A DNA stretch of 64,000 bases from Myxococcus eversor (GTDB taxonomy: Bacteria; Myxococcota; Myxococcia; Myxococcales; Myxococcaceae). Below are positions 54,163 to 63,719 of the stretch, one piece after another. Below the pieces are notes generated by a model. The model made no database searches, was not told the DNA's origin, and saw only the letters and a list, made by a program, of their open reading frames with translations. Where the stretch lies: NCBI RefSeq assembly GCF_010894455.1, contig NZ_JAAIXY010000002.1, forward strand, positions 186,001 through 250,000, given 5' to 3'. Positions within the stretch are counted from its first letter, which is position 1, and every line of letters begins with the position of its first letter. The position numbers and the translations under genes were made by a program.

Positions 54163-55272
54163 CTATGCGGGTGAGGGAGCAGCGCCTGGCAGCGTGAACG
54201 AGAAGGTGCTCCCCTTGCCTGGCTGACTCTCGACCCAGATCCGCCCGCCGTGGGCGTCGACAATGCCCTTGGAGATGGCGAGCCCGAGCCCCAACCCTCT
54301 GCGGTCTTCGCGGCGGGCTTGCCAGAAACGCTGGAACACCGCCTCCAATTGTTGGCTCGAGACTCCGGAGCCTGTGTCCTTCACCGCGAAGCGAACACCC
54401 TGGCCCGCCGGCTCGAGTCGAAGCGAAATAGTGCCGCCCGCCGGAGTGAACTTGATGGCATTGGTCAGCAGGTTGGCCAGCACCTGAAGGATGCGCTCAT
54501 GGTCAAGCTTCACCATCAGCCTGTCGCCGCGTATCTCTCCCTCGAGCGAGAGGTCCTGCGCGGAGGCCAGAGGCTGAAACGCCTCGAGAGACTCGCGCAC
54601 GAGCGCGGTCGCATCCTGCACCGTGGGGTCGACGCGGAGGATGCCCGCCTCCATGCTGACGACATCCAGCAGGTCTTCAATCAGCCGGGTCAGTCGCGCG
54701 GTGAAACGCTGGATTCTCTCCACGGCGTGGACCGTCTTTCCGCCCGCCTCGTCTTCGGCGGCATCCCGCTTGAGCACGGTCGCTTGCAAGGCGATGCCCC
54801 CGAGCAGCGTGCGCGAGTCGTGGCTGACCATCGCCATGAAGTGGTCCCGCGCCGCCAGTCCATCATCGGCGCGTGCCCGCTCTATCAGCAGCCGGGCGTT
54901 GGTCTCCTCTCGTTCCGTGTGAAGGAGGGCGGCCAGGGCGCGCTGGCGCTCCACGCGTTCGTCTCGCAGCTCTTCGTCCGCGGTCTCACGCTCCCCGAGC
55001 AAGGCAGCATCCTCATGTGCCCGCTCCCGCGAAACGCTCTGCCGCGCGGAGATGGGCGTCCACGACCGGGCCATCCTCGCATCCGCGTTTTCGCGGGTCG
55101 CGCGGAGGACTTCGTCAGCTCTCGCGCGGGCCGTTTCGACGGCGGTATCCGCCTCCGTCTCAATCACGGCCTGCCTGTTGCTGTATTCGTCGTCGGACTT
55201 CTCCCGCTCCACGCGCAGGCTTTCATCCGTGTCGTCGCGTTCAGGTCGCGATTTCTTGTCCCGCGTGGCCAT
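54163..55272 (-). CDS. Cytoplasmic histidine kinase with coiled-coil N-terminus
   Basis: A 369-residue protein without membrane segments. Residues 1-140 are highly charged, Glu/Arg/Ala-rich helix (probable coiled coil) with no recognised sensor domain. HisKA has His151 in MVSHDSRTLLGG, a departure from the usual H-E/D-L-R-T-P-L because Ser follows the Asp and the Pro is replaced. The HATPase domain is complete: LANLLTNAIKFTP, KDTGSGVSS, GLGLGLAISKGIVDAHGG. The start ATG 55272 follows AGGAAGGGGA. It may be driven by protein partners through the coil. It is convergent with the acyl-CoA dehydrogenase, 16 bp apart. Confidence 0.88.
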   Translation of the reverse strand: MATRDKKSRPERDDTDESLRVEREKSDDEYSNRQAVIETEADTAVETARARADEVLRATRENADARMARSWTPISARQSVSRERAHEDAALLGERETADEELRDERVERQRALAALLHTEREETNARLLIERARADDGLAARDHFMAMVSHDSRTLLGGIALQATVLKRDAAEDEAGGKTVHAVERIQRFTARLTRLIEDLLDVVSMEAGILRVDPTVQDATALVRESLEAFQPLASAQDLSLEGEIRGDRLMVKLDHERILQVLANLLTNAIKFTPAGGTISLRLEPAGQGVRFAVKDTGSGVSSQQLEAVFQRFWQARREDRRGLGLGLAISKGIVDAHGGRIWVESQPGKGSTFSFTLPGAAPSPA

Positions 55273-55491
55273 GGAGAAAGTCCCCTTCCTTGGAGCGCCC
55301 GCTGTGGGAAAGGTAATACCCAGGGAGCAGCCCACGTCGGGGCGCCGCTCGTGCGTGGCGGCGCTCCCCAGACGGCAGCCTGTCACCCAGCCAGTCCAGG
55401 AGGAGGGGTCCGCCTGCTCGCCCGCCCTCCTGGAGTCGATTGCTCGCCTGCCCGCTACGATTCCGCTGCATAAATCGTTGGTGCTCGTAAG

Positions 55492-56310
55492 ATGTACCCT
55501 GTGACGGTTTCCTTCCACCTGTGTCAGCCCGGTGGAGGCGCCTCGTGCGGCGCCTGCTGTGGCCTCTACAACTTCAAGGACCACTCCCGCATCGCGCTGA
55601 CGGAGCAGCTCGCGATGCAAACGGAGCGGCTGCGTCGAGCGCCGATGGAGCCGGAGGCCTGGCACGCGGCGGCGAAGGAGCTGGTGGCCGCGCGACGGGC
55701 GGCGCCGATGTTCGACGCCGTCCGGGTGTGTCCGCTGCTGGGCTTCCTGGACCGGGAGCGCAAGCAGGTGGGGTGTCTGGGTCATCCGAAGGTGACGGGA
55801 GGCGCGGACCTGCGGGACTGCGGCGTCTATCGCTCATCCGTGTGCGAGACCTTCACGTGCCCGTCCTTCGGCTGGCTCACGGACGCGCAGGCGAAGCTGG
55901 TGCTGGCCGCGTGCGCGGACTGGTATCTGTATGGACTGGTCATCACCGACGTGGAGTTCGTGCGCGGTTGCCTGCGGCTGCTGGAGTGGGAGCTGGCGGG
56001 CCCGGCGAAGCCGGAGCGGATGGTGGAGAAGCCGGACGTGCTCGCGGCGGTGCGGCGGCTGTTCGCGCTGAAGGAGACGGCGCCCCGGAGAGACCCGAAC
56101 GCGGCGGTCTTCGGGCGCTTCACGCGAGACACGGAGGGTGAGCCGGTGCCGCGCATGCTCGACTACATGAAGCTGGGCGTGCGGGCGGCACCCGAGGACG
56201 ACGTGGTGCTGTGCCTGGGGTACACGCCCGCCGACGCCACGGAGTTGATGGCCTCGCGTGAGCTGGTGCGCTCGCACGTGAAGGCCGTGGCCCGCGCGCT
56301 TTCGGCCTGA
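55492..56310 (+). CDS. Cys-cluster protein, YkgJ-like
   Basis: A 272-residue soluble protein. An N-terminal C-x7-C-x2-CC cluster (CQPGGGASCGACCG, residues 11-24) and later single Cys (VCPLLGF, VGCLGHP, DCGVYRSSVCETFTC) resemble zinc/iron-chelating YkgJ-type or related Cys-cluster proteins. The metal and partner are unknown. The C-terminal half is helical with no motif. ATG 55492 is used; no strong ribosome-binding site is visible. It is divergent from the kinase across 219 bp, which contain no other supported feature. Confidence 0.65.
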   Translation: MYPVTVSFHLCQPGGGASCGACCGLYNFKDHSRIALTEQLAMQTERLRRAPMEPEAWHAAAKELVAARRAAPMFDAVRVCPLLGFLDRERKQVGCLGHPKVTGGADLRDCGVYRSSVCETFTCPSFGWLTDAQAKLVLAACADWYLYGLVITDVEFVRGCLRLLEWELAGPAKPERMVEKPDVLAAVRRLFALKETAPRRDPNAAVFGRFTRDTEGEPVPRMLDYMKLGVRAAPEDDVVLCLGYTPADATELMASRELVRSHVKAVARALSA

Positions 56311-56488
56311 GCAACGCGGGGCCGCGCTCCGGCGAGCAGGCAACCGAGCCACACGGTTCCTCGGCCGCCTGGTGTACAGCCATGTCGAACCCTCACGAGC
56401 GCTCAGGCCCATGCCCTGGTTGATAGGAGCACGCCCCTTGCACAGATCTCCTGGCACGTAACGCGGAATGGGTACGCGAGGTGACTGG

Positions 56489-57361
56489 ATGGGCAGGCGA
56501 TGGGCGTGGGTGGGAATGTTGGGTCTCTGCGCGTGGGTGTCCGGGTGTGCCGAGAGGCAAGGGCAGGAGCCCGTCGATAGCGCTCGGTCCGTGAGTGGAC
56601 AGTCGGAGCAGGAGGTACCGCCGCCGAACATGGCGGGTGGCGTCGCGGGACAGACGGACTCCACCGCGGCGCAGCGCAACGCAGTGAACACGGGCAGCGC
56701 ACGGGCTCCGGGCAACACAGCGGTGGGCAACACCAGCAATGCACCGGGCACCGGCAACACGGCGACAAGCAACACCGGCAACACCACTGGCAACACGGCG
56801 GCGAGGAACACCGGCAACGCGGCGACCAACAACACCGGTAATGCACAGGGCACTGGCAACACCGCAGCCGGCAACACCGGCAATGCCGCGAGGAGCACCG
56901 GCAACGCAGCAGCCGGCAACACCGGCACCAGCACCACCGCATCCGGCGCTACGGCCAGCACCACCGCCACGGGCAGCGCGGCGACCCAGGCTCCCGGGGC
57001 CGGCAGGGTGATGATCGGCACCGAAGCAGTCCAGGCAAGCGACGACGAGGACTGGTTCAAGGGCGCCGCGCGCGCAGCACAAGCCGCGCTCCCGGAGAAC
57101 ACCTCGAACCACTCGCTCGAGGACGTGGTCATCGCCTCCAGCGCGGTGAGCGGCAGGGTCACCCGCGTGGGCCGCGACACCATCACCGTGCGCGACCGAG
57201 AGGGCAGCGACTACGTGCTGACGCTCGACAACCGCAGCCAGGGTGTCCGCCAGGGACGCCGCGTCTCACTGCGCCAGCTCCAGGAGGGCACGCCCGTGCG
57301 CGCGCGCTTCGTCCTCATGGGCGGACGTTCCGTGGCGCGCGACGTGAGCATCCGCCGCTGA
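56489..57361 (+). CDS. Lipoprotein with Asn-Thr-Gly repeats
   Basis: A 290-residue lipoprotein. ATG 56489 follows GAGGTGA; lipobox SGC puts the Cys at residue 20. Residues about 67-147 are a degenerate tandem of (T/A)GNT-type units with Ala/Ser spacers, low-complexity and probably extended. The C-terminal domain (about 200-290) is beta-rich: VSGRVTRVGRDTITVRDREG and VSLRQLQEGTPVRARFVL, a small barrel-like fold. The repeat could be a flexible spacer lifting the C-terminal domain off the membrane. ATG 56468 is an alternative start. Function unknown. Confidence 0.72.
   Translation: MGRRWAWVGMLGLCAWVSGCAERQGQEPVDSARSVSGQSEQEVPPPNMAGGVAGQTDSTAAQRNAVNTGSARAPGNTAVGNTSNAPGTGNTATSNTGNTTGNTAARNTGNAATNNTGNAQGTGNTAAGNTGNAARSTGNAAAGNTGTSTTASGATASTTATGSAATQAPGAGRVMIGTEAVQASDDEDWFKGAARAAQAALPENTSNHSLEDVVIASSAVSGRVTRVGRDTITVRDREGSDYVLTLDNRSQGVRQGRRVSLRQLQEGTPVRARFVLMGGRSVARDVSIRR
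56687..56929 (+). repeat. Degenerate GNT-coding tandem repeat
   Basis: About 240 bp encoding repeated Gly-Asn-Thr/Asn-Thr-Gly units, with GGCAACAC and near variants recurring every 9-30 bases. It is in-frame within the lipoprotein gene. Length is likely to vary between strains through slippage or recombination. Confidence 0.75.
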
Positions 57362-57533
57362 GCCAGGACTCCCTCCGCCACCCGGGGCAAGGTAGGATGA
57401 CGCCCCGAGTCACGGAGTGAATGGGCCCGCTGCCCCGCCGTCGAGGAACACGGCGGCGGGACGATGTCACCGTGCCGGCTGTTCCACCGTCGAACCTCGG
57501 TGGAACCTCGTGTCGTGCCCGGAGGCAAAGCGG

Positions 57534-58784
57534 ATGGATGACCCAGGCCCAGGTGGAACCGGAACGCGGCGGCGCGGACCTGGACGCGTCGCCTGGGCCC
57601 TGGTCTGCGCGCTCGTCGCATGCACCCCTCGAGGCGTGGGCACGCCCGAGCCCACCGTGCCTCCCCCTCCGCGTCTCACCGTGCAGCAGGTCACCCAGCT
57701 CCTCCCACCCCACGTGAAGGAGCGCGAGGGCTGGGCCCGGGACGTGCTCGCCGCGCTGGAGGCGGAGGACGTGCCGCCATCCCCATCAACCGTGTGCTCC
57801 GTCCTCGCCGTCATCGAACAGGAATCCGGCTTCCAGTCGGACCCGGCGGTGCCGAACCTGTCGCGCATGGTCCGCACGCGACTGGAGGAGCACGCGGACA
57901 CGCTGGGCCCGCTGGGCCACAAGGCGCTGGCCTCGGTGCTCGCGGGCAAGGCGGCAGGACAGAAGCGCACCTTCGATGACCGGCTGCGCACCGTGCGCAC
58001 GGAACGGGACCTGGACCGCCTCTTCCGCGACATGCTCGCGTACTACGAGGCCGAGTACCCCACGACCTTCGCGACGATGAACCTGGCCAGCGCCCTGTTC
58101 TCCTCGCGGCGTCTGGAGGACCTCAACCCCGTCACCACCGCGGGCTCCATGCAGGTGAGCGTCCGGTACGCGGTGGAGAAGGAAGGCGAGGACGCGGACC
58201 CGGTGAAGGTGCGCGAGTCGCTGTACACGCGCGCGGGCGGAGTGCGCTTCGGCACGGCGCGGCTGCTCGGCTTCGAGGCCGCCTATCCCCAGCCCCTCTT
58301 CCGCTTCGCGGACTACAACGCCGGCGTCTACGCCTCGCGCAACGCCGCGCTCCAGGCCCAGGTGAGCCAGCTCACCCGCGTGTCCCTCGTCCTCGACGGA
58401 GACCTGCAACTCTATGACAAGAACGGCGACCCTCGCTCCGAGGACAGCAAGTCCCTGGCGGCGCTGCTCGCCTTCCGTCGAGACCACGCCCCGGAGCTGA
58501 GCGAGCGGCAGGTCCGCCGCGACGTGAAGAAGGAGAAGGAAGAAGCCTTCGAGTCCACGGAGACCTTCCGCGCGGTGAAGCGCGTGTACGCGAACCAGAC
58601 GGGAGAATCCCCCGCCTACGCCCAGCTCCCGCAGGTGACGCTCCAGAGCCCCAAGCTGAAGGGAGAGCGCACCACGGCGTGGTTCGCGCGCTCGGTGGAT
58701 GCACGCTTCCAGAAGTGCCAGGGCCGCTACCGCGCGCTGACGAAGCCGCCCGCCACGCCCCGGAACACCGCCCGCCCCAAGTGA
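57534..58784 (+). CDS. DUF1615-like lipoprotein
   Basis: A 416-residue lipoprotein (lipobox VAC, Cys30). The sequence GWARDVLAALEAEDVPPSPS, CSVLAVIEQESGFQSDPAVP and the block from DDRLRTVRTERDLDRLF fits my memory of DUF1615. The Glu in EQESGFQ, near residue 95, sits where soluble lytic transglycosylases place their catalytic Glu ('ESGF'), and NPVTTAGSMQVSV resembles the family's G-x-MQ segment. It may therefore cleave peptidoglycan glycan strands, but this is inference. It starts 172 bp after the GNT lipoprotein gene; the stretch between shows no gene. Confidence 0.8.
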   Translation: MDDPGPGGTGTRRRGPGRVAWALVCALVACTPRGVGTPEPTVPPPPRLTVQQVTQLLPPHVKEREGWARDVLAALEAEDVPPSPSTVCSVLAVIEQESGFQSDPAVPNLSRMVRTRLEEHADTLGPLGHKALASVLAGKAAGQKRTFDDRLRTVRTERDLDRLFRDMLAYYEAEYPTTFATMNLASALFSSRRLEDLNPVTTAGSMQVSVRYAVEKEGEDADPVKVRESLYTRAGGVRFGTARLLGFEAAYPQPLFRFADYNAGVYASRNAALQAQVSQLTRVSLVLDGDLQLYDKNGDPRSEDSKSLAALLAFRRDHAPELSERQVRRDVKKEKEEAFESTETFRAVKRVYANQTGESPAYAQLPQVTLQSPKLKGERTTAWFARSVDARFQKCQGRYRALTKPPATPRNTARPK

Positions 58785-58786
58785 CA

Positions 58787-58814
58787 GCCCCGGCGTCACG
58801 ACGAACGCCGGGGC
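58787..58814 (+). terminator. Hairpin terminator of the DUF1615-like gene
   Basis: GCCCCGGCGT (58787-58796) and ACGCCGGGGC (58805-58814) form a perfect 10-bp stem with an 8-base loop, 2 bases after the stop. There is no U tail. A near copy lies at 60579-60608. It may also serve the convergent gene at 58840. Confidence 0.65.
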
Positions 58815-58839
58815 CCGACACACCCTCAGCCGTCCCGCC

Positions 58840-60402
58840 TCACCGCACGGAGAAGAAGGAGCTGAAGGCGGAGGCGGAGCGGGAAGGCACCGTCTCCAGT
58901 GAGCGGAGCGGGTGATGCTCCACGTCCCAGTGGGGTGCCTCGATGGCGGTCACCCGCACGAAGTAGTTCTGGGCCCCCGACTCCAGCTTGCCGGGCGGCA
59001 GCCGCACGTCCCGAACCGAGCCGGGGACGTAGATGGCCCCCAGGTTCAGCATGGCACCCCACTCAGGGAGGAACTGCCTGACCGACACCTCGTAGGCCGT
59101 GGGCCTGCCGACGGCCGGAGGGACCCAGGAAATCACCGGCTGGAGAGAACCCACCTCGTACGGAGCGCTGGCTGACTTCCGGTCGATGCGCAAGGAGCGC
59201 GGCGGCGACAGCTTCGGAACCATCGGCCCCGACACGAGGTCCTCCAGCAGCTCGGTGGAGATATAGCCTCCGCTCAGATTGATGAAACGCGTCGGGTCGC
59301 TCTGCAACTGTGACGGATAGACATAGCTGTAGAGCAACTGGCCCACCACGCCCCAGTCCAACGGATACGGGTTGCCGAACCGCAGGCGGGCCGTGAAGTC
59401 AGTCGCGGCTCCCCGAGGCATGTCCATCCAGAGCAACTCACCCGCGTAACCAAGCCAACCATCCGCCAGTCCGCGGGGAGCGGGCACGACTCCGAACGAG
59501 GCCATGAAGGGAGTGGCGCGTGGGTGCCCCTCCACGGCCAGGCGAGCGAACTCGGACAGGCGCCAATCGACAGCGACCTCCGTGGGAGCAAGCGGTTGGA
59601 GCACCGCGGTGATGGGCAGGGGCGTCTCCCAATCCGGCACGAAGTCGAAGGGCTCCAATCGCACGGAACGCTCCACGGCGACGTACCCGACCTCCGTCCC
59701 ATCGGGCATCCTCCCCGCGATGGACTCATTGAGCTGATTCACATACAGCCGGTCCCCGCGGTCCGCCTCGAAGACGGGAAACCGGGTGGAGGTGTAGCTC
59801 ACCAGCCCCGCCTCATCCGTGACGATGGAGGTCGCCCCCTCGGGAACCCTGTCGTAGACCTCCAGTCCGCCCATCACCTCCACCTCCGAGGAGACCGCCT
59901 GGAGACTGGAGCCGAGGTGGAGTTCGTCGGCCCACTCGACCCAGGGTGAAAGGTTTTGCAAGTCCAACTGGACGGGGGTCCAGTCGACCTCCGTGTAGAC
60001 GGCGTCCGAGCGCCCCCACTGGTTCGCGCCGATGTCCACGTGACGCGCGGACGTGAGGATGTCGACCATGTTGAGGGGGTCCGCGCGCAGGTAGTACTCC
60101 CCTCGTGGCACCCCCGTGAATCGCCAGCCGCCCGGCACCGCGGAGCCGGTGATGAGCGAGAACCGGGCCCCGTCATGCACGTAGATTTCAGGAGGACTCT
60201 CCGACAGGTCCTCGACGCGCTCGGCGATGCCCACCGACGTGTGGAAGCGCGTGGTCTTCGTCACCAGCACCGTGTCATCGGCGAGCAGCGTCTGGCCTGT
60301 CGCCTGGGAATCCTTCTCGACGAAGGACGTTCCACTCTCACACCCCGCCAGCCACACGACACACGTCGTGCCCAGCAGGGAAGACATCCGCAGCAGCTTC
60401 AT
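58840..60402 (-). CDS. Large hypothetical lipoprotein
   Basis: A 520-residue lipoprotein. ATG 60402 is 7 bases after AGGTGG; lipobox LAGC puts the Cys at residue 21. The body is beta-rich and Trp/Tyr-rich, with a carboxypeptidase-regulatory-like segment near residue 90 (PGGWRFTGVPRGEYYLRADP). The C-terminal 110 residues (LQPVISWVPPAVGRPTAYEV and YFVRVTAIEAP) look like a fibronectin type III domain. It is probably an outer-membrane or surface protein. Function unknown. It is bracketed by two near-identical hairpins. Confidence 0.7.
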   Translation of the reverse strand: MKLLRMSSLLGTTCVVWLAGCESGTSFVEKDSQATGQTLLADDTVLVTKTTRFHTSVGIAERVEDLSESPPEIYVHDGARFSLITGSAVPGGWRFTGVPRGEYYLRADPLNMVDILTSARHVDIGANQWGRSDAVYTEVDWTPVQLDLQNLSPWVEWADELHLGSSLQAVSSEVEVMGGLEVYDRVPEGATSIVTDEAGLVSYTSTRFPVFEADRGDRLYVNQLNESIAGRMPDGTEVGYVAVERSVRLEPFDFVPDWETPLPITAVLQPLAPTEVAVDWRLSEFARLAVEGHPRATPFMASFGVVPAPRGLADGWLGYAGELLWMDMPRGAATDFTARLRFGNPYPLDWGVVGQLLYSYVYPSQLQSDPTRFINLSGGYISTELLEDLVSGPMVPKLSPPRSLRIDRKSASAPYEVGSLQPVISWVPPAVGRPTAYEVSVRQFLPEWGAMLNLGAIYVPGSVRDVRLPPGKLESGAQNYFVRVTAIEAPHWDVEHHPLRSLETVPSRSASAFSSFFSVR

Positions 60403-60578
60403 GAAAGACCACCTGTCGCAGGAGAAGTGATGCGCCTGGACCGTTACCACGGCACGCAATCCTGGCCGGCCGACAGGCCTTCACCGCGCAAGTATTCGAG
60501 GACCCCGCGAGACATCTCAAGGCTTCATGCGTTGAGCGCGAGCAGGACGCGTGTCCCGCTCGACAGCAGACACACGAA

Positions 60579-60608
60579 GGCCCCGGCGTCACGAAGAACA
60601 CCGGGGCC
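60579..60608 (-). terminator. Hairpin terminator of the M16 protease operon
   Basis: GGCCCCGGCGT (60579-60589) pairs with ACACCGGGGCC (60598-60608), 11 bp with one G-U wobble. It lies 24 bases after the reverse-strand stop at 60633. Sequence and loop closely match the hairpin at 58787-58814, so this looks like a recurring element. The rest of the gap 60403-60632 shows no gene. Confidence 0.6.
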
Positions 60609-60632
60609 CGGTTGACGCGCGAAAGCCAGCCT

Positions 60633-62102
60633 TCAGCGTTTGGCGGGCGCGGGCGGCGGGGCGAAGCGCTTGTCCGAAATCTTCATCTCCGTGACGGTGC
60701 CGTACTTGCGAGCCATCTCCCGGATGGCGGAGGCCTTGCCGATGAGGACGAAGGTGAGGTTCTCCGGGGCGGGCAGCACGCGCTGGATGACGGTGCCCAC
60801 GCCCTCGCAGGTGGTGGCCGTCACGGCGGTGGCGAAGCCATCCACGTCGGTGGCGTCCAGGCCGTAGAAGGCCAGCTCCGAAAGCTTGTCCGCCACCTGG
60901 GCGCCCGTCTCCAGCCGGGGCGGGAATTGGCCCAGCACGTAGGACTTGGCGGACGCCAGCATGGCGTCATCCATGGTGGACTTGCGGTAGCGGGTGAAGA
61001 CATCCAGCGCCATGTCGATGGCCTTGTCTGTCTTGTCCGTCTGGGTGAAGGAGCTGATGACGAACGGGCCGGGGTGGGCGCTCGGGGAGAAGCCGGAGCG
61101 GGCGCCGTAGGTGAGGCCGGACTTCACGCGCAGCTCCGTGTTGAGCAGCGAGGTGAAGCGTCCGCCGAGCACCGTGTTCGCCAGGTTGGCGGTGACGCGG
61201 TCCGGGTCGTTCCGCGCGATGCCCGTGTTGCCGATGGAGAAGTACGTCTGGGTGGCGTCGGGCTTGTCCACCAGGAGGACGCGGCGGCCCTTGGAGACGG
61301 TGGTGGCGGCGACCTCCGGGGCGGGGCTGGCCGCGCGGGCCCAGCCGCCGAGCGCGGCCTCCAGCTTCGCGGCGAGCGCCTTGCTGTCGAAGTCACCGAC
61401 GACGGAGAGGATGAGCCTGTCACCGCCGAGCTGGCTCTTGGCGTAGGCGAGCACGTCATCGCGGGTGAGGCCCGGCAGGGAGGCCTCGGTGCCGTCCACG
61501 GGCGTGCCGTAGGGGTGGCCCGCGAACTGGAAGGCCTCGAAGTAGGTGTTGATGAGGCCGCGCGGGTCACCGTCCTTGGCGGCGGTGATTTCGGAGGCCA
61601 TGCGCGAGCGCGTCTTCTCCAGCTCCTCCTGGGCGAAGCGCGGGCGGGTGAGCAGGTCCGCGAGCAGCTCCACCATCAGCACGCTGTCGCGGGACATGAA
61701 CTGGCCGCTGACGACCAGGTTCTCCAGCTCGGCGCTCGTCTCCAGCACGCCGCCGACGCCGTCCACCGCCTCGGCGAACTGGCGCGCGTCACGCGAGCCC
61801 GCGCCCTTCTGGAGCAGCTCCGCGGTGAGGGCGGCCAGGCCCTCCTTGCCCGCGGGGTCCGCGAGCGCGCCGCCGCGCAGCCACGCGCTGAAGGCGACGA
61901 GCGGCACGTCCTTGCGCTCCACCAGCAGCACGCGCGCGCCGTTCTTCAGCGTGACGGTGGTGGGCTTGGGGAGCGTGACGCCCTGGGGCGCCGCGGGGGT
62001 GGTGGACGGAGGCATGGACGGAGTGGCGCCCTGGGCGGCGGCGGAGCCCGAGGAGAGCAGGATGGCGGCGAGGACGGTCTTCCAGGTGGGGGGGGCAATC
62101 AT
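60633..62102 (-). CDS. M16-family peptidase, non-catalytic subunit
   Basis: A 489-residue exported protein (signal peptide ending SAAAQ) of the M16 insulinase fold: [20 protein letters not shown] and [20 protein letters not shown]. The zinc motif HxxEH expected in that place is absent ([13 protein letters not shown]), so it is the inactive-type partner. The R/Y substrate-clamp region [13 protein letters not shown] is retained. M16B enzymes commonly work as an active/inactive pair. Its ATG overlaps the stop of the active-type subunit gene as ATGA, which fits a heterodimer. Confidence 0.88.
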   Translation of the reverse strand: MIAPPTWKTVLAAILLSSGSAAAQGATPSMPPSTTPAAPQGVTLPKPTTVTLKNGARVLLVERKDVPLVAFSAWLRGGALADPAGKEGLAALTAELLQKGAGSRDARQFAEAVDGVGGVLETSAELENLVVSGQFMSRDSVLMVELLADLLTRPRFAQEELEKTRSRMASEITAAKDGDPRGLINTYFEAFQFAGHPYGTPVDGTEASLPGLTRDDVLAYAKSQLGGDRLILSVVGDFDSKALAAKLEAALGGWARAASPAPEVAATTVSKGRRVLLVDKPDATQTYFSIGNTGIARNDPDRVTANLANTVLGGRFTSLLNTELRVKSGLTYGARSGFSPSAHPGPFVISSFTQTDKTDKAIDMALDVFTRYRKSTMDDAMLASAKSYVLGQFPPRLETGAQVADKLSELAFYGLDATDVDGFATAVTATTCEGVGTVIQRVLPAPENLTFVLIGKASAIREMARKYGTVTEMKISDKRFAPPPAPAKR

Positions 62103-63508
62103 CGCGCGGCCTCCTTGCGGGTGGCGGGGGTGGCGGTGTCAGCGGCCTCGGTGGGGACGAGCCAGCCGACGGTACGATGCTCGGGAACGAAGATGCGGGC
62201 GGCGACCTTGCGGATGTCGTCACGGGTGACGCGCTCGAAGCGGGCGGGGGAATCGAAGACCTTGCGGTAGTCACCGCGGAAGACCTCGGACGAGCCGAGC
62301 GCATAGGCGCGGCCGTTGATGGTCTCCAGCGAGCGCCAGAAGTTGGCGAGGGTGATGTTGCGAGCCTTGCGCAGCTCCGCGTCGGTGACGCCGTCCTTCA
62401 CCACGCGCGCCAGCTCCTCGGTGATGAGGGCCTCGGCGCGAGACAGGTCACCCCCGGTGGGGAGGTCGGCGGTGAGCCAGACGAGGCTCGGGTCGAAGCC
62501 GGGCGAGTACATGGTGCTGGCGCGGATGGCGACGCGCTCTTCTTCGACGAGGCGCCGGTGGAGGCGGGAGGAGTCGCCATCGCCGAGGATGTTGAGCAGG
62601 AGGGTGAGGGCTTCCTGGTCCGCGTCCTTGCCGGACATGCCGTGGTAGGCAATCTGGAGGAGCGGGGACTGGGAGACCTTCTTCACCACGACGCGGCGCT
62701 CGCCCTGCTGCTCGGGCTCCAGGGTGCGGACAGGCTCGGGAGCGGGCTGGGCGGGGATGGGCTCGAGGTACTTCTCGACGAGCGTGAAGATTTCAGCGGG
62801 CGTGACGGCGCCGGTGAAGATGAGCGTGCCGTTGTTGGGCGCGTAGTAGGTCTTGAAGTAGCGCTGGAGGTCTTCGATTCGCCACGACTCGATGTCGGAG
62901 GGCCAGCCGATGACGGGGAACTGGTACGGGTGGGCGACGAAGGCGGTGGCCTGGACCTGCTCGATGAGCGCGCCCATGTTGTTGTTGTCCACGCTGGAGC
63001 GGCGCTCCGAGTAGACGACGCCGCGCTCGGACTCGATGACCTTGGGGTCGAAGGCGAGGTGCTGGAGCCGGTCGGCCTCGAGTTGGAAGATGATGTCGAG
63101 CGCGGAGCGAGGGAACCAGTCCTGGTAGACGGTGACGTCCTCGGAGGTGAAGGCGTTGTTGGAGCCGCCGTTGGCCTCCATGACGCGGTCGAACTCACCG
63201 GGGCCGAACTTCTTGGCGCCGTTGAACATCATGTGTTCGAAGAAGTGGGACAGGCCGGTGATGCCTGGGTATTCGTTGCGGCTGCCGACGCGGAACCAGT
63301 TGTAGAGGGCGACATTGGGGATGTCGTGGTCGGGCCAGACGATGACCTTGAGACCGTTCTTGAAGGTGCGGGTCTCGACGTTGGCGCCGAGCTTCTGGGT
63401 GGACGTGGCGGCGGGCTTGGAGGCCGCCTTGCCTTGCGCCTGGGCGTCGGCGGCGGGAGCCACCAGCAGCGCCAGGCACGACGTCCAGAGGAGGGACTGA
63501 CGGAACAT
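62099..63508 (-). CDS. M16-family zinc peptidase, catalytic subunit
   Basis: A 469-residue exported peptidase with a signal peptide ending AADAQ. The inverted zinc motif HFFEH is at 88-92 ([13 protein letters not shown]); the downstream Glu ligand lies in [14 protein letters not shown] near 160. Two M16 half-domains are present (second starting near 270). Such periplasmic or surface proteases degrade small peptides. It is first in a two-gene operon with the inactive partner. The gene begins 211 bp from the divergent lipoprotein start at 63720; that gap shows no other feature. Confidence 0.9.
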   Translation of the reverse strand: MFRQSLLWTSCLALLVAPAADAQAQGKAASKPAATSTQKLGANVETRTFKNGLKVIVWPDHDIPNVALYNWFRVGSRNEYPGITGLSHFFEHMMFNGAKKFGPGEFDRVMEANGGSNNAFTSEDVTVYQDWFPRSALDIIFQLEADRLQHLAFDPKVIESERGVVYSERRSSVDNNNMGALIEQVQATAFVAHPYQFPVIGWPSDIESWRIEDLQRYFKTYYAPNNGTLIFTGAVTPAEIFTLVEKYLEPIPAQPAPEPVRTLEPEQQGERRVVVKKVSQSPLLQIAYHGMSGKDADQEALTLLLNILGDGDSSRLHRRLVEEERVAIRASTMYSPGFDPSLVWLTADLPTGGDLSRAEALITEELARVVKDGVTDAELRKARNITLANFWRSLETINGRAYALGSSEVFRGDYRKVFDSPARFERVTRDDIRKVAARIFVPEHRTVGWLVPTEAADTATPATRKEAAR

Positions 63509-63719
63509 CCGTGCTCCTGTCGAAGAGGAAGACGCCCACGAACGGGCGGCGGCGCACGATATTCCAGTTTCAGCCCCCCGTACCTACCTCGGAGGGCAGG
63601 CGGAGCTCAGGCCCCGAGCACGCCGCGGCGCGTCCACCGGAACTGGGCATGGGCTACCTTCGCACATACCCACGGTGCAGGAGCCCTCGCCACCAGGTCC
63701 AAGGGTTCATTCACGCCCC

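Noticed and set aside
52104..54263. Reverse frame of about 719 codons over the acyl-CoA dehydrogenase
   Set aside because: Arg/His-rich antisense shadow; the forward strand has the dehydrogenase signatures.
56687..56929. CRISPR-like array
   Set aside because: The repeats are short, irregular and in frame with a lipoprotein gene; there are no constant spacers and no cas genes.
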